NCBI RefSeq assembly: GCF_036227205.1
Contig: NZ_CP109442.1
Location: 1,054,001 to 1,118,000, forward strand
Reading direction: 5' to 3'
Source: Amycolatopsis sp. NBC_01480
GTDB lineage: Bacteria; Actinomycetota; Actinomycetes; Mycobacteriales; Pseudonocardiaceae
Length of the DNA: 64,000 nucleotides
Shown here: positions 1 through 8,710 of the stretch, in pieces
Layout: each line of letters opens with the position of its first letter
Position numbering within the stretch: the first letter of the stretch is position 1
Notes under the pieces: generated by a model
What the model was told of the DNA's origin: nothing
Databases searched by the model: none
The model's input: only the letters and a program-made list of their open reading frames with translations
Translations under genes and position numbers: made by a program

Positions 1-341
1 GAGGTGGTGATGCCCTGGGGCGACCACGTTGTGGTGGCCGCGCGGTCGGTGTTCCAGCAGAACGACGTGGTGGCCGTGGGCGCCTTCGGCAGCGCCGCCT
101 TCTCCGCGCTCGTACAGCCGGTGGTCGGGTAGCTCGGGTCGTTGACCACGGTGTTGAGGCTGACGTTCGGCAACGCGTTGTCCAGCGCGGTCAACGCGGC
201 GGCGGGCGTGGCGTGCCAGACCAGGCTCTGCTTGGTCGTGGTCGTCAGCGGGTCGCTGTACGCGGCGCTGGCCGTGCCAGGCACCACCAGGGCACCGGCG
301 ACCACGGCCAGCACCAGGGGAATCACTCGGGAGATTCGCAT
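1..341 (-). CDS. Secreted protein, N-terminal part (cut by window edge)
   Basis: The minus strand is open from an ATG at 339-341 to the window edge, 113 codons. The first 27 or so residues are a clear Sec signal peptide: MRISR, a hydrophobic core LVLAVVAGALVV, and a small-residue cleavage site TASA|AYS. The mature part is rich in Ala, Thr and Pro with two cysteines (positions about 76 and 96), and ends in view at the motif WSPQGITTS. I do not recognise the family; similar actinomycete proteins are annotated only as secreted proteins. GAGG lies just ahead of the start. The next gene is divergent. Confidence 0.7.
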   Translation of the reverse strand, partial: MRISRVIPLVLAVVAGALVVPGTASAAYSDPLTTTTKQSLVWHATPAAALTALDNALPNVSLNTVVNDPSYPTTGCTSAEKAALPKAPTATTSFCWNTDRAATTTWSPQGITT

Positions 342-527
342 GGCCTCATTTCCGCACGCTTCTTCCGGAACTGTCAAACAGCTGGTGAACAGCCATTTGT
401 ACAATTCTTGTACGGCACCGCGGTAAAACTATAATCGGCCCGAGAATTGTCTCAATAATCGATTGTCCCGCTGGGTGGGTGCGTCACACCCCTCCCCGCC
501 GGCCGGACGTCGTTTAGCGTGGTCGCT

Positions 528-1352
528 GTGGAACGAGGCAACGAACTGGGCGACTACCTGCGGGCGCGCCGGGACGCGGTCACCCCGGCGGCGGCGGGGC
601 TGCCCGACGACGGCGCGCGCCGGGTGCCCGGCCTGCGCCGGGACGAGGTCGCGCTGCTGGCCGGGGTGAGCACCGACTACTACGTGCGCTTGGAGCAGGG
701 CCGCGAGCGGCATCCGTCCGACCAGGTCCTGCACGCGATCGCGCGGGCGCTGCACCTGGACGAAGCCGCCGCCGCGCACCTGTTCCGGCTCGGCCTGCCC
801 ACGCCGCCGTCGGAGCCGGGACCGGTGGCCCAGGCCCGCCCGGAGCTGGTGCGCCTGCTGGACCGGCTGCACGACGTGCCCGCTCTCGTAGTCGGGTCCG
901 CGCAGGACGTGCTGGCCGCCAACGCCCTGGCCGAGCAGCTCTACGAGGGTTTCGCGCAGTTCGACAACCTGCTCCGGATGATCTTCCTGGACCCGTGCGC
1001 GCGTGAGTTCTACGCCGCCTGGGACACCGTGGCCGGCACCGCGGTGAACAACCTGCGCGCCTCGGCCGCGCGATTCCCGGGTGACGCGCGGATCGAGGCC
1101 GTTGTGGGTCAATTGAGCGTCCGCAGCCCGGCATTCGCGACGCTGTGGGCGCGGTACGAGGTCCGCCCGCGCACCCACGAGGACAAGCATTTCCGCCATC
1201 CACGGGTCGGCGACCTGCATCTGCACTACGAGGCGCTGGCCGTGACCAGCGCGCCGGGGCAGCACGTCTCCGTGTACAGCGCCGAGCCGGGCAGCCCCAG
1301 CGAAGACGGGCTGATCCTGTTGCGGCGCCTGGCCGAAGCCCGACCGTCCTAA
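528..1352 (+). CDS. XRE-family regulator with MmyB-type ligand-binding domain
   Basis: A cytoplasmic DNA-binding regulator. Residues about 5-70 hold the HTH with the family signature VPGLRRDEVALLAGVSTDYY followed by RLEQGRERHPS. Residues about 95-265 form the MmyB domain, a PAS-like pocket reported to bind lipid-like ligands in relatives; its typical blocks LDPCAREFY and VYSAEPGSPSEDGL are visible. Two GTG starts are possible (519 and 528); I took 528, giving 274 aa, because homologues begin close to the LGDYLRARR block. No good ribosome site precedes either. The hydrolase gene starts 38 bp downstream on the same strand and is the likely target. A paralogue lies at 40541. Confidence 0.9.
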   Translation: MERGNELGDYLRARRDAVTPAAAGLPDDGARRVPGLRRDEVALLAGVSTDYYVRLEQGRERHPSDQVLHAIARALHLDEAAAAHLFRLGLPTPPSEPGPVAQARPELVRLLDRLHDVPALVVGSAQDVLAANALAEQLYEGFAQFDNLLRMIFLDPCAREFYAAWDTVAGTAVNNLRASAARFPGDARIEAVVGQLSVRSPAFATLWARYEVRPRTHEDKHFRHPRVGDLHLHYEALAVTSAPGQHVSVYSAEPGSPSEDGLILLRRLAEARPS

Positions 1353-1390
1353 TCAGACACAACCGTCACAGCCGAACAAAGGGAAGACCC

Positions 1391-2155
1391 ATGCTGCTCC
1401 CCCATGACGAAGCCGGCACGGGCCCGGCACTGGTGCTGCTCCACGCCCGGCCCGCCGACCGCTCCATGTGGCGCGACCACCTGCCGCTGCTGGCTGCCGC
1501 CGGGTACCGCGCGATCGCGCTCGACCTGCCCGGGTACGGCGAGGCGGCGGTCCCGGACGGCTACGACTCCACGCCGGGCCAGGACGTGCTGAGCACCCTC
1601 GACCGGCTCGGGGTGAGCGGCTTCAGCCTGGCCGGCAACTCACTCGGCGCGCTGATCGCGCTGCAGATCGCGGCCGCGGCGCCGGAACGGGTGGAGGGAC
1701 TGGTGCTCATCGGCTACCGCGCCCACGACCAGCCCGCGACGGAAAGCCTCGAACGCGCGTGGCACGGCGAACGGACCGCGCTCGCGGCCGGTGATCTCGA
1801 AGGTGCGGTCCTCACGGGCGTCGAAACCTGGCTCGCGCCCGAGGCCTCGCCGGAGATCCGCGCGCACGCCGCCCGGATGCTGCGCGGCAACCTGCTCCGG
1901 TGGTCGGCTGACGGGCAGCCGCCGCGGGCCGCCGACGCGGATCCCGCCGAGCTACGGCCGCTGGCGTCCCGGACCCTGGTCGCGGTCGGTGAGCACGACT
2001 TGCCGGACTTCTTCACCGGCGGTCACGCCTTGGCCGAAGCCATCGGCACCGGCGGAGTGGTCATTGCCCCCGGCTCCGCCCACCTGGTCCCGTTGGAACA
2101 ACCGAAGTGGCTTTGCGGCCTGCTGCAAGGATTTCTCGCCCATTCCGCTAAATAG
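1391..2155 (+). CDS. Alpha/beta-fold hydrolase
   Basis: A 254-aa cytoplasmic hydrolase of the alpha/beta fold. The oxyanion region LLHARPADRSMW replaces the common HG motif, the nucleophile elbow is GNSLG (Ser about residue 85), a late acid lies in VAVGEHDLPDF, and the catalytic His is in SAHLVPLEQP. The ATG at 1391 has AAAGGGAAG eight bases upstream; a longer frame starting at 1145 merely overlaps the regulator gene. Position just downstream of the MmyB regulator suggests co-transcription and control by it. Substrate unknown; enol-lactone hydrolase-like or esterase-like are both possible. Confidence 0.85.
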   Translation: MLLPHDEAGTGPALVLLHARPADRSMWRDHLPLLAAAGYRAIALDLPGYGEAAVPDGYDSTPGQDVLSTLDRLGVSGFSLAGNSLGALIALQIAAAAPERVEGLVLIGYRAHDQPATESLERAWHGERTALAAGDLEGAVLTGVETWLAPEASPEIRAHAARMLRGNLLRWSADGQPPRAADADPAELRPLASRTLVAVGEHDLPDFFTGGHALAEAIGTGGVVIAPGSAHLVPLEQPKWLCGLLQGFLAHSAK

Positions 2156-2179
2156 CGGTAACCGGTCCGAATCCCACCG

Positions 2180-2377
2180 TCAGGACTTCTGGGGACCGGT
2201 GTCGGAGCCGACGTACGTGTCGTGCTTGTCCCCCGGCTTCCCGTCCGCACTCTGCTGCTGATGCGTTTCCTGGCCGATGGCGGCGTACGCGGTCCCACCG
2301 GCCACGCCCATCAGGGCGAGCGCCGCCGCCCCGGCCAAGATCCGGTACCGCCAGGCTCTGCTTTCGGCGTCCGCCAT
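2180..2377 (-). CDS. Small single-pass membrane or exported protein
   Basis: 65 aa: a short basic N-terminus (MADAESRAWRYR), one hydrophobic segment (residues about 13-33, ILAGAAALALMGVAGGTAYA) and a hydrophilic tail of about 30 residues rich in Gln, Asp and Lys. The start at 2377 is chosen because AAAGGG precedes it by about 7 nt and the hydrophobic helix then lies at the N-terminus; a longer frame from 2482 adds unconvincing sequence. It could be a signal anchor or a cleaved signal peptide (AYA|AIG). Function unknown. It ends 24 bp from the convergent hydrolase gene. Confidence 0.65.
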   Translation of the reverse strand: MADAESRAWRYRILAGAAALALMGVAGGTAYAAIGQETHQQQSADGKPGDKHDTYVGSDTGPQKS

Positions 2378-2459
2378 CGTTCGCACCCTTTTCCGCAATC
2401 CCCGTGAATATCCGGTTCGCGCCCCCGATAATGCCTGCAAAAGCCCGCCGGCTCCACCA

Positions 2460-5456
2460 TTACGGGACAAAGAGGCAGCCATCCTCGTTCAGCAGGGCCA
2501 GCACGTCTTCGGCGTCGGGCAGGCCCAGGCGGACGAAAAGCGTGTGGGCGCGGCGCAGGTGGGCCAGCGCGGTGTCGGTGTCACCACGCTGGCGGAGTGT
2601 TCGCCCGAGCACGGTCAGTGCGTGCGCGAGATCCCGTTCGATGCCGAGTTCTTCGCAGCTGGCAACGGCTTCGGCGGCGTACTTCTCCGCCTCGTCGTAC
2701 CGTCCCATCGCCCGCAGGGTTTCCGCGAGCCGGTACAGCGACTGCGAAGCGCGGTCCGGCAGTCCGGAAGCCCGGCAGGTGACCAAGCACGCAGTGAAAT
2801 GCGAGACGGCCTCTTCGTACCGCCCGAGTTCGTGCAGGGCCAGGCCCAGGACGTAGTGACCGGAGGCCTTGCCCGGACGGTCGCCGAGGCTGTCGGTCAG
2901 CGCCAGCGCGGCTTCGCACGAGGGCACCGCTTCGGCGGCACGCCCGCTGCGGACCCGGGCCAGTCCGGCGTTCAGCATGGTCGCCGCCTCGGCCGAACGG
3001 TGGCCGAGCGCGCGGGCCAGCGCGACGGATTCGTCGTAACAGGCCAGGGCTTCCTCGAACCGGCGCAGGTACTGGCAGGCGACGCCGAGGTCGTTGAGCG
3101 CCTGCCGCAGGATGTCGCGTTCGCCGGTGCGGCGCGAGATGTCGACGGCCGCGCGGGCGTGCCGGGCGGCCTCGGCCGGACGGGACGCGCGCAGCGCCCC
3201 GATGGCGAGGATCAGCAGCGCCCGGGCTTCACTGGGCTCGTCTCCGCTGCGTTGCGCGGCTTCTCGCACGAAAGCCGCGGTGTCGGCGAGGCGGGGATAA
3301 CGCGTGTCGTGGCTGAGCGGGCTGGTGCACAGCAGGAGGTCCGCGGCGACGCGCAGCCGTCCGGGATCCCGGGCGCCCGGCGCCGCCGCGGCCCGGCGCG
3401 CGACCGCCGTGACGATGTCGAACTCCTCGTTCGCCCAGGTCCGGGCGCCGTGGATGTCGGAGAACGTCAGCCCCGGCGAGGGCAGGGGCCCGACCAGGTT
3501 CGCGACCGGATCGCCCGGGACGACGTGGGCCAGCGCCGCACACGAGGTGGCGAGCAGGTGCTCCAGCAGCGCGCGCAACGCCACATCGGTCTCTTCCTCC
3601 GGCCGCTCCGCCGCGCGCTGTGCGGCGTAGACCCGCACCAGGGAGTGGTAGTGGTAACGGCCGGGCTCCGGTGACTCCAGCAGCGCCGCGTCCACCAGTG
3701 ATTCCAGCAGGAGTTCCGCGGTGGCCTCCGGCGCGCCCAGCAGGGCCGCGGCCGAGTCGAGCGAGACGGTCGCGGCGCCCGGGACGGAAAGCAGCCGGAA
3801 CGCCAGCGCCTGGGCGAAAGTCAGCTGCTGGTAGCTCAGCTCGAAGACCGCCCCGATGGCCAGGTCGCCCACCCGCAGCTCGCTGAGCCGGCGGCGCTCG
3901 TTGTCCACCCGGTCCGCCAGCGCCCCGATCGTCCAGCCGGGGCGGGCCGACAAGCGGTTCGCGACGATGCGCACGGCCAGTGGCAGCAGCCCGCACGTCT
4001 CGACCAGGCGCCGGGCCTGGTCCGGTTCGGCCGCGACCCGATCGGCGCCGATCACCGCGCTCAGCAGGCCGAGCGCCTCGTCGGGGGTGAACGCGTCCAG
4101 CGCGAGATGGGCGGTGAGCGGCAGCCCGGCCGGGACGGACCGGGTCGTCAGGATGACCCCGCACCCCGCCGAGCTGGGAATCATGTCGCGGACCTGCGCC
4201 GCGTCGCGGACGTTGTCCAGGACCAGCAGCACGCGACGGCCGTCCAGCAGGGAACGCAGCAGCGCGCGCCGATCCTCCAGCCGCTCGGGCACCGCCTCGG
4301 GCGCGATGCCCAGCGAGGTCAGGAAACCGGCCAGCACCGTGCTCGGCCCGGCCGGGTTCTCCCCCTCCCCGCCCAGGTCGGCGTGCAGCTGCCCGTCCGG
4401 ATAGGACGAACGGACCCGGTGCGCCGCGCGCAGGGCGAGCGAGGTCTTGCCGATGCCGCCCATCCCGGCCACCGCGACGACGGCCGGGGTGCTGCGTCCG
4501 GGTTCGGTCAGCAGCGCGAGCAGCCGGTCGAGGCCCGCCGTGCGGCCGACGAAGTCCGGCAGGGTGGGCGGCAGCTGACGGGGCACGGGCAGCGGCGTGA
4601 CGACCGGCTTCGCGGCCGGACTCTCACTCGCACCAACGGTTTCACCCGGTTCGAGGCCGGTCACCCCGGCCAGGACGGCGGCGTGCACCGCGGCCAGCTC
4701 CGGGCCCGGCTCCACACCCAGCTCGTCGACGATCCGGCGGCGGAAGCGGGTGTACACCGCGAGCGCGTCGGCCTGGCGGCCGGCCAGTTGCAGCGCGCGC
4801 ATCAGCAGCCCGTGCGGACGTTCCCGCAACGGGTGCGCGGCGGTCAGCTCGGTCAGGGCCGAGGTCGCGAACATCTCCCCGTCGAGACGGAGCCGCAGGT
4901 CGAGCTGCTCTTCCAGCGCCACCAGGCGCAGCTCGCCGAGCCGGTCCCGCTGCCGCTGCGCGAACGGCCCCGGCACGCCGGCCAGCGGCTCCCCCCGCCA
5001 CCGGCTGAGGGCCTCGGTGAGCAATTCGCAGGCCTGCCGCAGGTTTCCCTGGCCACGAGCCGTCGCGGCGCGGCTGATCAGGGACTCGGCCTGCGGCACG
5101 TCCAGCGCGTCCGGCGGGACGAGGAAGCGGTAGCCGTCCCCGTGGGAAACCAGCACTTGGGGCTGGGACGGATCGGGTTCGAGCAGGCGCCGCAGCCGCC
5201 AGGCGTACGTGCGGAGGGTGCGGATGCCGCCGCCGGCCGGCGGGAACTCCCAGACGGCGTCGACGATCTGCCGGGCCGACACGGTGCGGCCGGAATGCAG
5301 GAGCAGGTACGCGAGCATGGCCTGTTGCTGTGGCGGCCCCGCGCTGACCTCTTGGCCGTCCCGGTGGACGAGCATCGCGCCCAGCACGGCGAACCTCAAC
5401 GGCTCGGAGCGGCCACCGGTCTCGTGCTCCGGTCCGCCGGCTTCCGCCTCTCCCAC
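2460..5456 (-). CDS. AfsR/SARP-type regulator: winged helix, BTAD, NB-ARC, TPR
   Basis: A 998-aa transcriptional activator of the AfsR type. In order: an OmpR-like winged helix (about 20-95, ending GDGYRFLV), a BTAD domain (about 100-245, with RPHGLLMRALQLAGRQADAL), an NB-ARC/STAND ATPase (Walker A GMGGIGKTS near residue 330, Walker B VLLVLDN, then LTTRS), and a long C-terminal TPR array (about 700-980, for example GHYVLGLALHELGRYEEAV). AfsR-like proteins activate secondary-metabolite or stress genes after ATP-dependent oligomerisation. The longest frame starts at 5708 inside the opposing gene; I chose GTG 5456 because GGGGGG sits six bases ahead of it. No biosynthetic cluster adjoins it, so its target is unknown. 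Confidence 0.9.
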   Translation of the reverse strand: MGEAEAGGPEHETGGRSEPLRFAVLGAMLVHRDGQEVSAGPPQQQAMLAYLLLHSGRTVSARQIVDAVWEFPPAGGGIRTLRTYAWRLRRLLEPDPSQPQVLVSHGDGYRFLVPPDALDVPQAESLISRAATARGQGNLRQACELLTEALSRWRGEPLAGVPGPFAQRQRDRLGELRLVALEEQLDLRLRLDGEMFATSALTELTAAHPLRERPHGLLMRALQLAGRQADALAVYTRFRRRIVDELGVEPGPELAAVHAAVLAGVTGLEPGETVGASESPAAKPVVTPLPVPRQLPPTLPDFVGRTAGLDRLLALLTEPGRSTPAVVAVAGMGGIGKTSLALRAAHRVRSSYPDGQLHADLGGEGENPAGPSTVLAGFLTSLGIAPEAVPERLEDRRALLRSLLDGRRVLLVLDNVRDAAQVRDMIPSSAGCGVILTTRSVPAGLPLTAHLALDAFTPDEALGLLSAVIGADRVAAEPDQARRLVETCGLLPLAVRIVANRLSARPGWTIGALADRVDNERRRLSELRVGDLAIGAVFELSYQQLTFAQALAFRLLSVPGAATVSLDSAAALLGAPEATAELLLESLVDAALLESPEPGRYHYHSLVRVYAAQRAAERPEEETDVALRALLEHLLATSCAALAHVVPGDPVANLVGPLPSPGLTFSDIHGARTWANEEFDIVTAVARRAAAAPGARDPGRLRVAADLLLCTSPLSHDTRYPRLADTAAFVREAAQRSGDEPSEARALLILAIGALRASRPAEAARHARAAVDISRRTGERDILRQALNDLGVACQYLRRFEEALACYDESVALARALGHRSAEAATMLNAGLARVRSGRAAEAVPSCEAALALTDSLGDRPGKASGHYVLGLALHELGRYEEAVSHFTACLVTCRASGLPDRASQSLYRLAETLRAMGRYDEAEKYAAEAVASCEELGIERDLAHALTVLGRTLRQRGDTDTALAHLRRAHTLFVRLGLPDAEDVLALLNEDGCLFVP

Positions 5457-5610
5457 TTGCACCCCCCGCGGCAGCGTTCCGGGACGCCCCCACGGCCCTG
5501 CGATCAGTCCGGGCGCCTGGTCAACGACGGTGTTGATCGAACGCTGACCCCGCGTGGAACGCGGCTCGGCAGACTGGAAAAACGTCAATCGAAAGCACCA
5601 TACAGGACAT

Positions 5611-5683
5611 CCGCCGGGCCTCGGCCGGGAGCGACGGAGAGTAATGGCGACCGCCCCATCCGTCGCCGCCGGGCCTCGGCCGG
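5611..5683. repeat. 18-bp direct repeat in a divergent promoter region
   Basis: CCGCCGGGCCTCGGCCGG occurs identically at 5611-5628 and 5666-5683, 55 bp apart start to start, in the 250-bp region between the SARP regulator and the acetyltransferase. It could be a regulator-binding repeat or a small duplication. The spacing does not match the closely spaced heptamers of classic SARP sites. Confidence 0.5.
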
Positions 5684-5706
5684 CTCCGCCACGGATTGGA
5701 ACCACC

Positions 5707-6273
5707 ATGGACTTTCCCGCCGCTTACGACGCTGCCGCGGCCGGGTTGCTGCTGCGCCCGTACCGCGTGGCGGACGTGCCCAGCCTGGTCACCAACAGTA
5801 ACGACGCGGAGACGCGCCCGTTCATGGCGGGCACGCCGGCCGAGCTGACCACCAAGGGCCTGCTGGAGTGGGTGCGGGAGATCGGCTCCCAGCGCTCGCC
5901 CGACCCGGACCGGCTCAGTTACGCGGTGGCCGACCCGGCCACCGACGAGCTGCTGGCCGGCGTCGTCATCCACGTGACGCGACGCCGCGACGTCGCCGAG
6001 CTGGTTTTCTGGGTTTGCGCGGACGTGCGCGATCGGGGCGTCGGCACCCGCGTGGCCCGCGCGTCGAGCGAACTCTGCTTCACCCGGGGAATCCACCGGG
6101 TCGAGCTGGTCATCCGGCCGGACGACATCCGCAGCCGGCACTTGGCCAAAGCCGTCGGCTTCCAGCGCGAGGCCCACCTTCGCGAGGTCCTGCCCGGCAG
6201 CGGCGTCAGCTTCGGCTCGAACACGGAGCGTCAGGACGGCGAGCTCTGGGCGCACCTGCGCACCGACGCCTGA
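5707..6273 (+). CDS. GNAT-family N-acetyltransferase (RimJ/RimL type)
   Basis: 188 aa. The GNAT fold is visible: an N-terminal LLLRPYRVADVPSL strand-helix, the central strand VAELVFWVCADVRDRGVGTR carrying the acetyl-CoA pyrophosphate loop (R-D-R-G-V-G), and the C-terminal HLAKAVGFQREAHLRE typical of the RimJ/RimL protein-acetylating branch. It would acetylate an amine or a protein N-terminus in the cytoplasm; the acceptor cannot be told. ATG 5707 is preceded by GGA; the longer frame from 5554 is less likely. Divergent from the SARP regulator and closed by a strong terminator. Confidence 0.88.
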   Translation: MDFPAAYDAAAAGLLLRPYRVADVPSLVTNSNDAETRPFMAGTPAELTTKGLLEWVREIGSQRSPDPDRLSYAVADPATDELLAGVVIHVTRRRDVAELVFWVCADVRDRGVGTRVARASSELCFTRGIHRVELVIRPDDIRSRHLAKAVGFQREAHLREVLPGSGVSFGSNTERQDGELWAHLRTDA

Positions 6274-6309
6274 ACGCTTTCCCCGCCCGCTCCGGACGGG
6301 GAAAGCGTT
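6273..6309. terminator. Bidirectional intrinsic terminator
   Basis: Perfect 13-bp stem AACGCTTTCCCCG (6273-6285) / CGGGGAAAGCGTT (6297-6309) with an 11-nt loop, between the convergent acetyltransferase and LuxR-type genes. It overlaps the last base of the acetyltransferase stop codon. Confidence 0.85.
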
Positions 6310-6319
6310 TCCGTTCACC

Positions 6320-6967
6320 TCAGATGATCCCGGCACGCAGCGCGTACGCGACCGCGTGCGACCGGTTGCGCAGACCCAGCCGGTGGGTGAGCGAGTAGAT
6401 GATGTTCTTCACGGTGTGGTCCGCGTAGCGCATACGGCGGGCGATTTCGTTGGTGTCACAGCCTTCCGCCATCAGCCGGACCACCGCGACCTCCCGCTGG
6501 GACAGCACGTGCTTGCGTCTCGCGCCCGAGGCGCCCTGCCGGGTTTTCCGTTCCTGCGCCAGCAATCGGAGCCCGGCCGTGTCCACCGCGGCCGCGCGGA
6601 CGCACCGCGGCAGCCGCTCGTCGACGACAGCGGCGCGAGGCAGCACCGCGACCACCGACGGTTCCAGCGTCGAGGGCAGCTCCACCTCTTCGGCCGGATC
6701 CATCAGCAGGACAACGGGTTTGGCCGCGGCGCCGAGCGCGGCCTCCAGCTCGGCGACCGCCGCCGGGTCCAGCTCGTCGAAGGCGGCGACGATGACGTCG
6801 GCCCGCTTCCGGGTCTCCCCCCGGCCGACGACCATGCCCTGACGTCCGCTCAGGCAGGCGACCAGCCCGGCCCCGGTAAGGGGATCGAGGGCATGCACCG
6901 CCACCAGAACGTCCTCCACGGGATCCTCCTCAGAACTCTCCGCCGGACCACGGTCGCGTCCGGACAT
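6320..6967 (-). CDS. LuxR-type regulator with degenerate receiver-like N-terminus
   Basis: 215 aa. The C-terminal HTH (about 150-215) is of the LuxR/NarL class: LSQREVAVVRLMAEGCDTNE, then HTVKNIIYSLTHRLGLRNRS and a final HAVAYALRAGII. The N-terminal 120 residues have receiver-like alternation (VEDVLVAVHALDPL, ADVIVAAFDEL, KPVVLLM) but I cannot see the full acidic pocket of a phosphorylatable receiver. The start ATG at 6967 is taken because upstream sequence is not domain-like. It faces away from an ESX-like operon across a 745-bp gap containing two identical palindromes, so control of that operon is plausible. Confidence 0.85.
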   Translation of the reverse strand: MSGRDRGPAESSEEDPVEDVLVAVHALDPLTGAGLVACLSGRQGMVVGRGETRKRADVIVAAFDELDPAAVAELEAALGAAAKPVVLLMDPAEEVELPSTLEPSVVAVLPRAAVVDERLPRCVRAAAVDTAGLRLLAQERKTRQGASGARRKHVLSQREVAVVRLMAEGCDTNEIARRMRYADHTVKNIIYSLTHRLGLRNRSHAVAYALRAGII

Positions 6968-7712
6968 GGCCCACCGCTTTTCGGTGCGCAGAACGAAGCC
7001 AAGCTGCTGGTAAGCCTCCGGCCGCCCCTGGAGAGAAGACGCCTGTACCGGCCGGCGGTTGCCGCCGTTCCCGGTTTCCGGTGCCGTCGTGGTACTTCTC
7101 TCCCGGGCTGGTTCAGACCAGGAAACCTTCGCCACCAGTGAACACCCTGCCGCTACGGCACACTCAAGTCCGGATCTCGTAACAAAGCCCGGGAGCGGCA
7201 TGGTTGCCCCGCCGAGCCCCATCCGTTGCCCGGCAACGCCTTGGTGCCGGAACGGATGCAGCAGATACCCCCGTCTGCGCGTCGTTTCCTGCCCGCGCCA
7301 ACGAATTCGGCCGTCCGCGCCCACTGATCCGGCCTTACGCGCCCCATTCCGGGGCCCATTCGCAGGCGACGTCCTGAAGTACGGCTCGCCGGACCGGTCG
7401 CGCCGCCAAACGATCACCGTCAGTAAGCGCCAGGACTGATGCCGATGACAGAAGCGGCCATGACTGCCGCCGTCCAGCGGGCCCACGCGGTCGGGTGACC
7501 AAGCGTCACTTGGAGTGGCCGGTCGGGCGATGATCCACTAAATTTATGACGCACATCACTGGCGTCAGGGGTTGAGTATGCCGCTACGGCACGGTGTTCC
7601 ATAGCCCCTTTAGGTAAAGGCGAGGTGAATGGCGCCCAGCCGTTTCACCACGTCCACCCATCCTTCTGGCAACCCTAGTGGTGACCCTGTACGGACCTAC
7701 GCGAGGCGGCGC
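6968..7712. promoter_or_regulatory. Long divergent regulatory region with two 14-bp palindromes
   Basis: About 745 bp without a convincing gene between the LuxR-type regulator and the ESX-like operon. The sequence TGCCGCTACGGCAC, a hyphenated palindrome (TGCCG-CTA-CGGCA), occurs identically at 7148-7161 and 7579-7592. One copy is 181 bp ahead of the regulator start and the other 121 bp ahead of the operon's first ATG. An ATG at 7629, with GAGGTGA touching it, could extend the first operon gene N-terminally by 28 residues. Confidence 0.6.
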
Positions 7713-8378
7713 ATGCAACCCAACCTTCAACCCGGCGAGGACTTCGCCCTGCTACTGGAGCGAGAAGCCCGGAAGCTCCAGGAAAAGGGCGAGGCCCTGG
7801 CCGCGGCGTTCGCCGCGTCCGGCTCCACCGTGCGGTCCTCGGACGGCTCGGTGACCGTGAAAGTGGAAGCCAACGGCTCGCTCAGCTCCATCGAGTTCGG
7901 CAACCGCGCCTGCGCGATGGGCCCGGCCAATCTGTCCAGCCTGGTCATGAAGACCGTGCGCGAGGCCCAGCTCAAGACCGCCGGCAAGGTCGCCGAGTCC
8001 TACACCGAGATCAACGGCGACGACCAGGCCGCGGAGCTGGTCCGCACCTTCCTGCCGAAGGTCGAGGACACCGGGGAAAGCGCTTCCGGGAACCCCGAGC
8101 AGGACAAGTGGGCCCCGGAGGCGCACGAGGAGGAGCCGCCGCCGGCCGCGCGCCGGATGCCGCCGCCGCAGGGCCGCCCGATGCCGCCGCAGCCCGGGCG
8201 TCCCGTGCCACCGCCGCCGGGTGGCGCCCTGCCACCGCGGCCGGGCCGCCCGATGCCGCCCCCGCAAAGTGGCCCGCCGCCGCAGCCGGGCCGCCCCGTC
8301 CGGCCGCCGAACCCCGCGGCACCCCCGCCCCGGCGGCCGCACGCCGACCCGGACGACGATGAAATGAGCCCATGGTGA
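7713..8378 (+). CDS. YbaB/EbfC-like protein with proline-rich tail, ESX-associated
   Basis: 221 aa. Residues about 5-110 resemble the YbaB/EbfC fold found fused or linked to actinobacterial type VII loci: a coiled helix (LLEREARKLQEKGEALAAAF), a beta section (TVRSSDGSVTVKVEANGSLS) and a second helix (SLVMKTVREAQLKT). Residues about 140-210 are a low-complexity tail with repeated PGRP-M/V-PPP units, ending DDDEMSPW. The start ATG 7713 has GAGG eight bases before it; an alternative start lies at 7629. It overlaps the next gene by 7 nt, so the two are translationally coupled. The tail suggests a scaffold or secretion-linked role (inference). Confidence 0.75.
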   Translation: MQPNLQPGEDFALLLEREARKLQEKGEALAAAFAASGSTVRSSDGSVTVKVEANGSLSSIEFGNRACAMGPANLSSLVMKTVREAQLKTAGKVAESYTEINGDDQAAELVRTFLPKVEDTGESASGNPEQDKWAPEAHEEEPPPAARRMPPPQGRPMPPQPGRPVPPPPGGALPPRPGRPMPPPQSGPPPQPGRPVRPPNPAAPPPRRPHADPDDDEMSPW

Positions 8379-8710
8379 GCGACGGAATCAAAACCCAATA
8401 CGAGGCGCTTCGCGCTTTCGCCACCAATCTCGACAAGATCGAAGAGCAGTTGCAGAAGAGCGGCGACATGGTGGGCAGCTGCGTCGGCGACCCCGGCATC
8501 TTCGGCATCACCGGCGGCCAGCTCTACGGGGCCGGCGCCAGCATGCACTGCGCGAAGGCGCGGGACCACCTGCACGACTACTCGGCGAAGGTCAAGGACT
8601 TCTCCGACAAGGTGCGCGATTCCGCGAAGCTGTACGAGGAGGGCGACAAGAACGCCGAGGACTCGGTCATGAACGCGGCCAAGGGCCTCGAAGAGGTGAA
8701 GGTCAAGTGA
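8372..8710 (+). CDS. EspC/WXG100-like type VII secretion target
   Basis: 112 aa, nearly all helical: an N-terminal helix (IKTQYEALRAFATNLDKIEE), a glycine-rich turn (CVGDPGIFGITGGQLYGAGA) where WXG100 proteins carry WxG, and a second helix ending in a charged tail (KGLEEVKVK). Size and hairpin layout match the EspC-like type VII secretion target family. Such proteins form helical hairpins, often heterodimers, exported by ESX systems. It overlaps both neighbours (7 nt and 4 nt), so all three genes form one operon. Confidence 0.75.
   Translation: MVSDGIKTQYEALRAFATNLDKIEEQLQKSGDMVGSCVGDPGIFGITGGQLYGAGASMHCAKARDHLHDYSAKVKDFSDKVRDSAKLYEEGDKNAEDSVMNAAKGLEEVKVK

Noticed and set aside
5611..5683. 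SARP binding site
   Set aside because: The direct repeats are 18 bp long and 55 bp apart, unlike the closely spaced heptamer repeats bound by SARP proteins.
4107..5801. Long plus-strand frame of 564 codons opposite the SARP regulator
   Set aside because: It is the antisense shadow of a well-supported SARP-NB-ARC-TPR gene; composition is Arg/Gly/Gln-rich with no domain.
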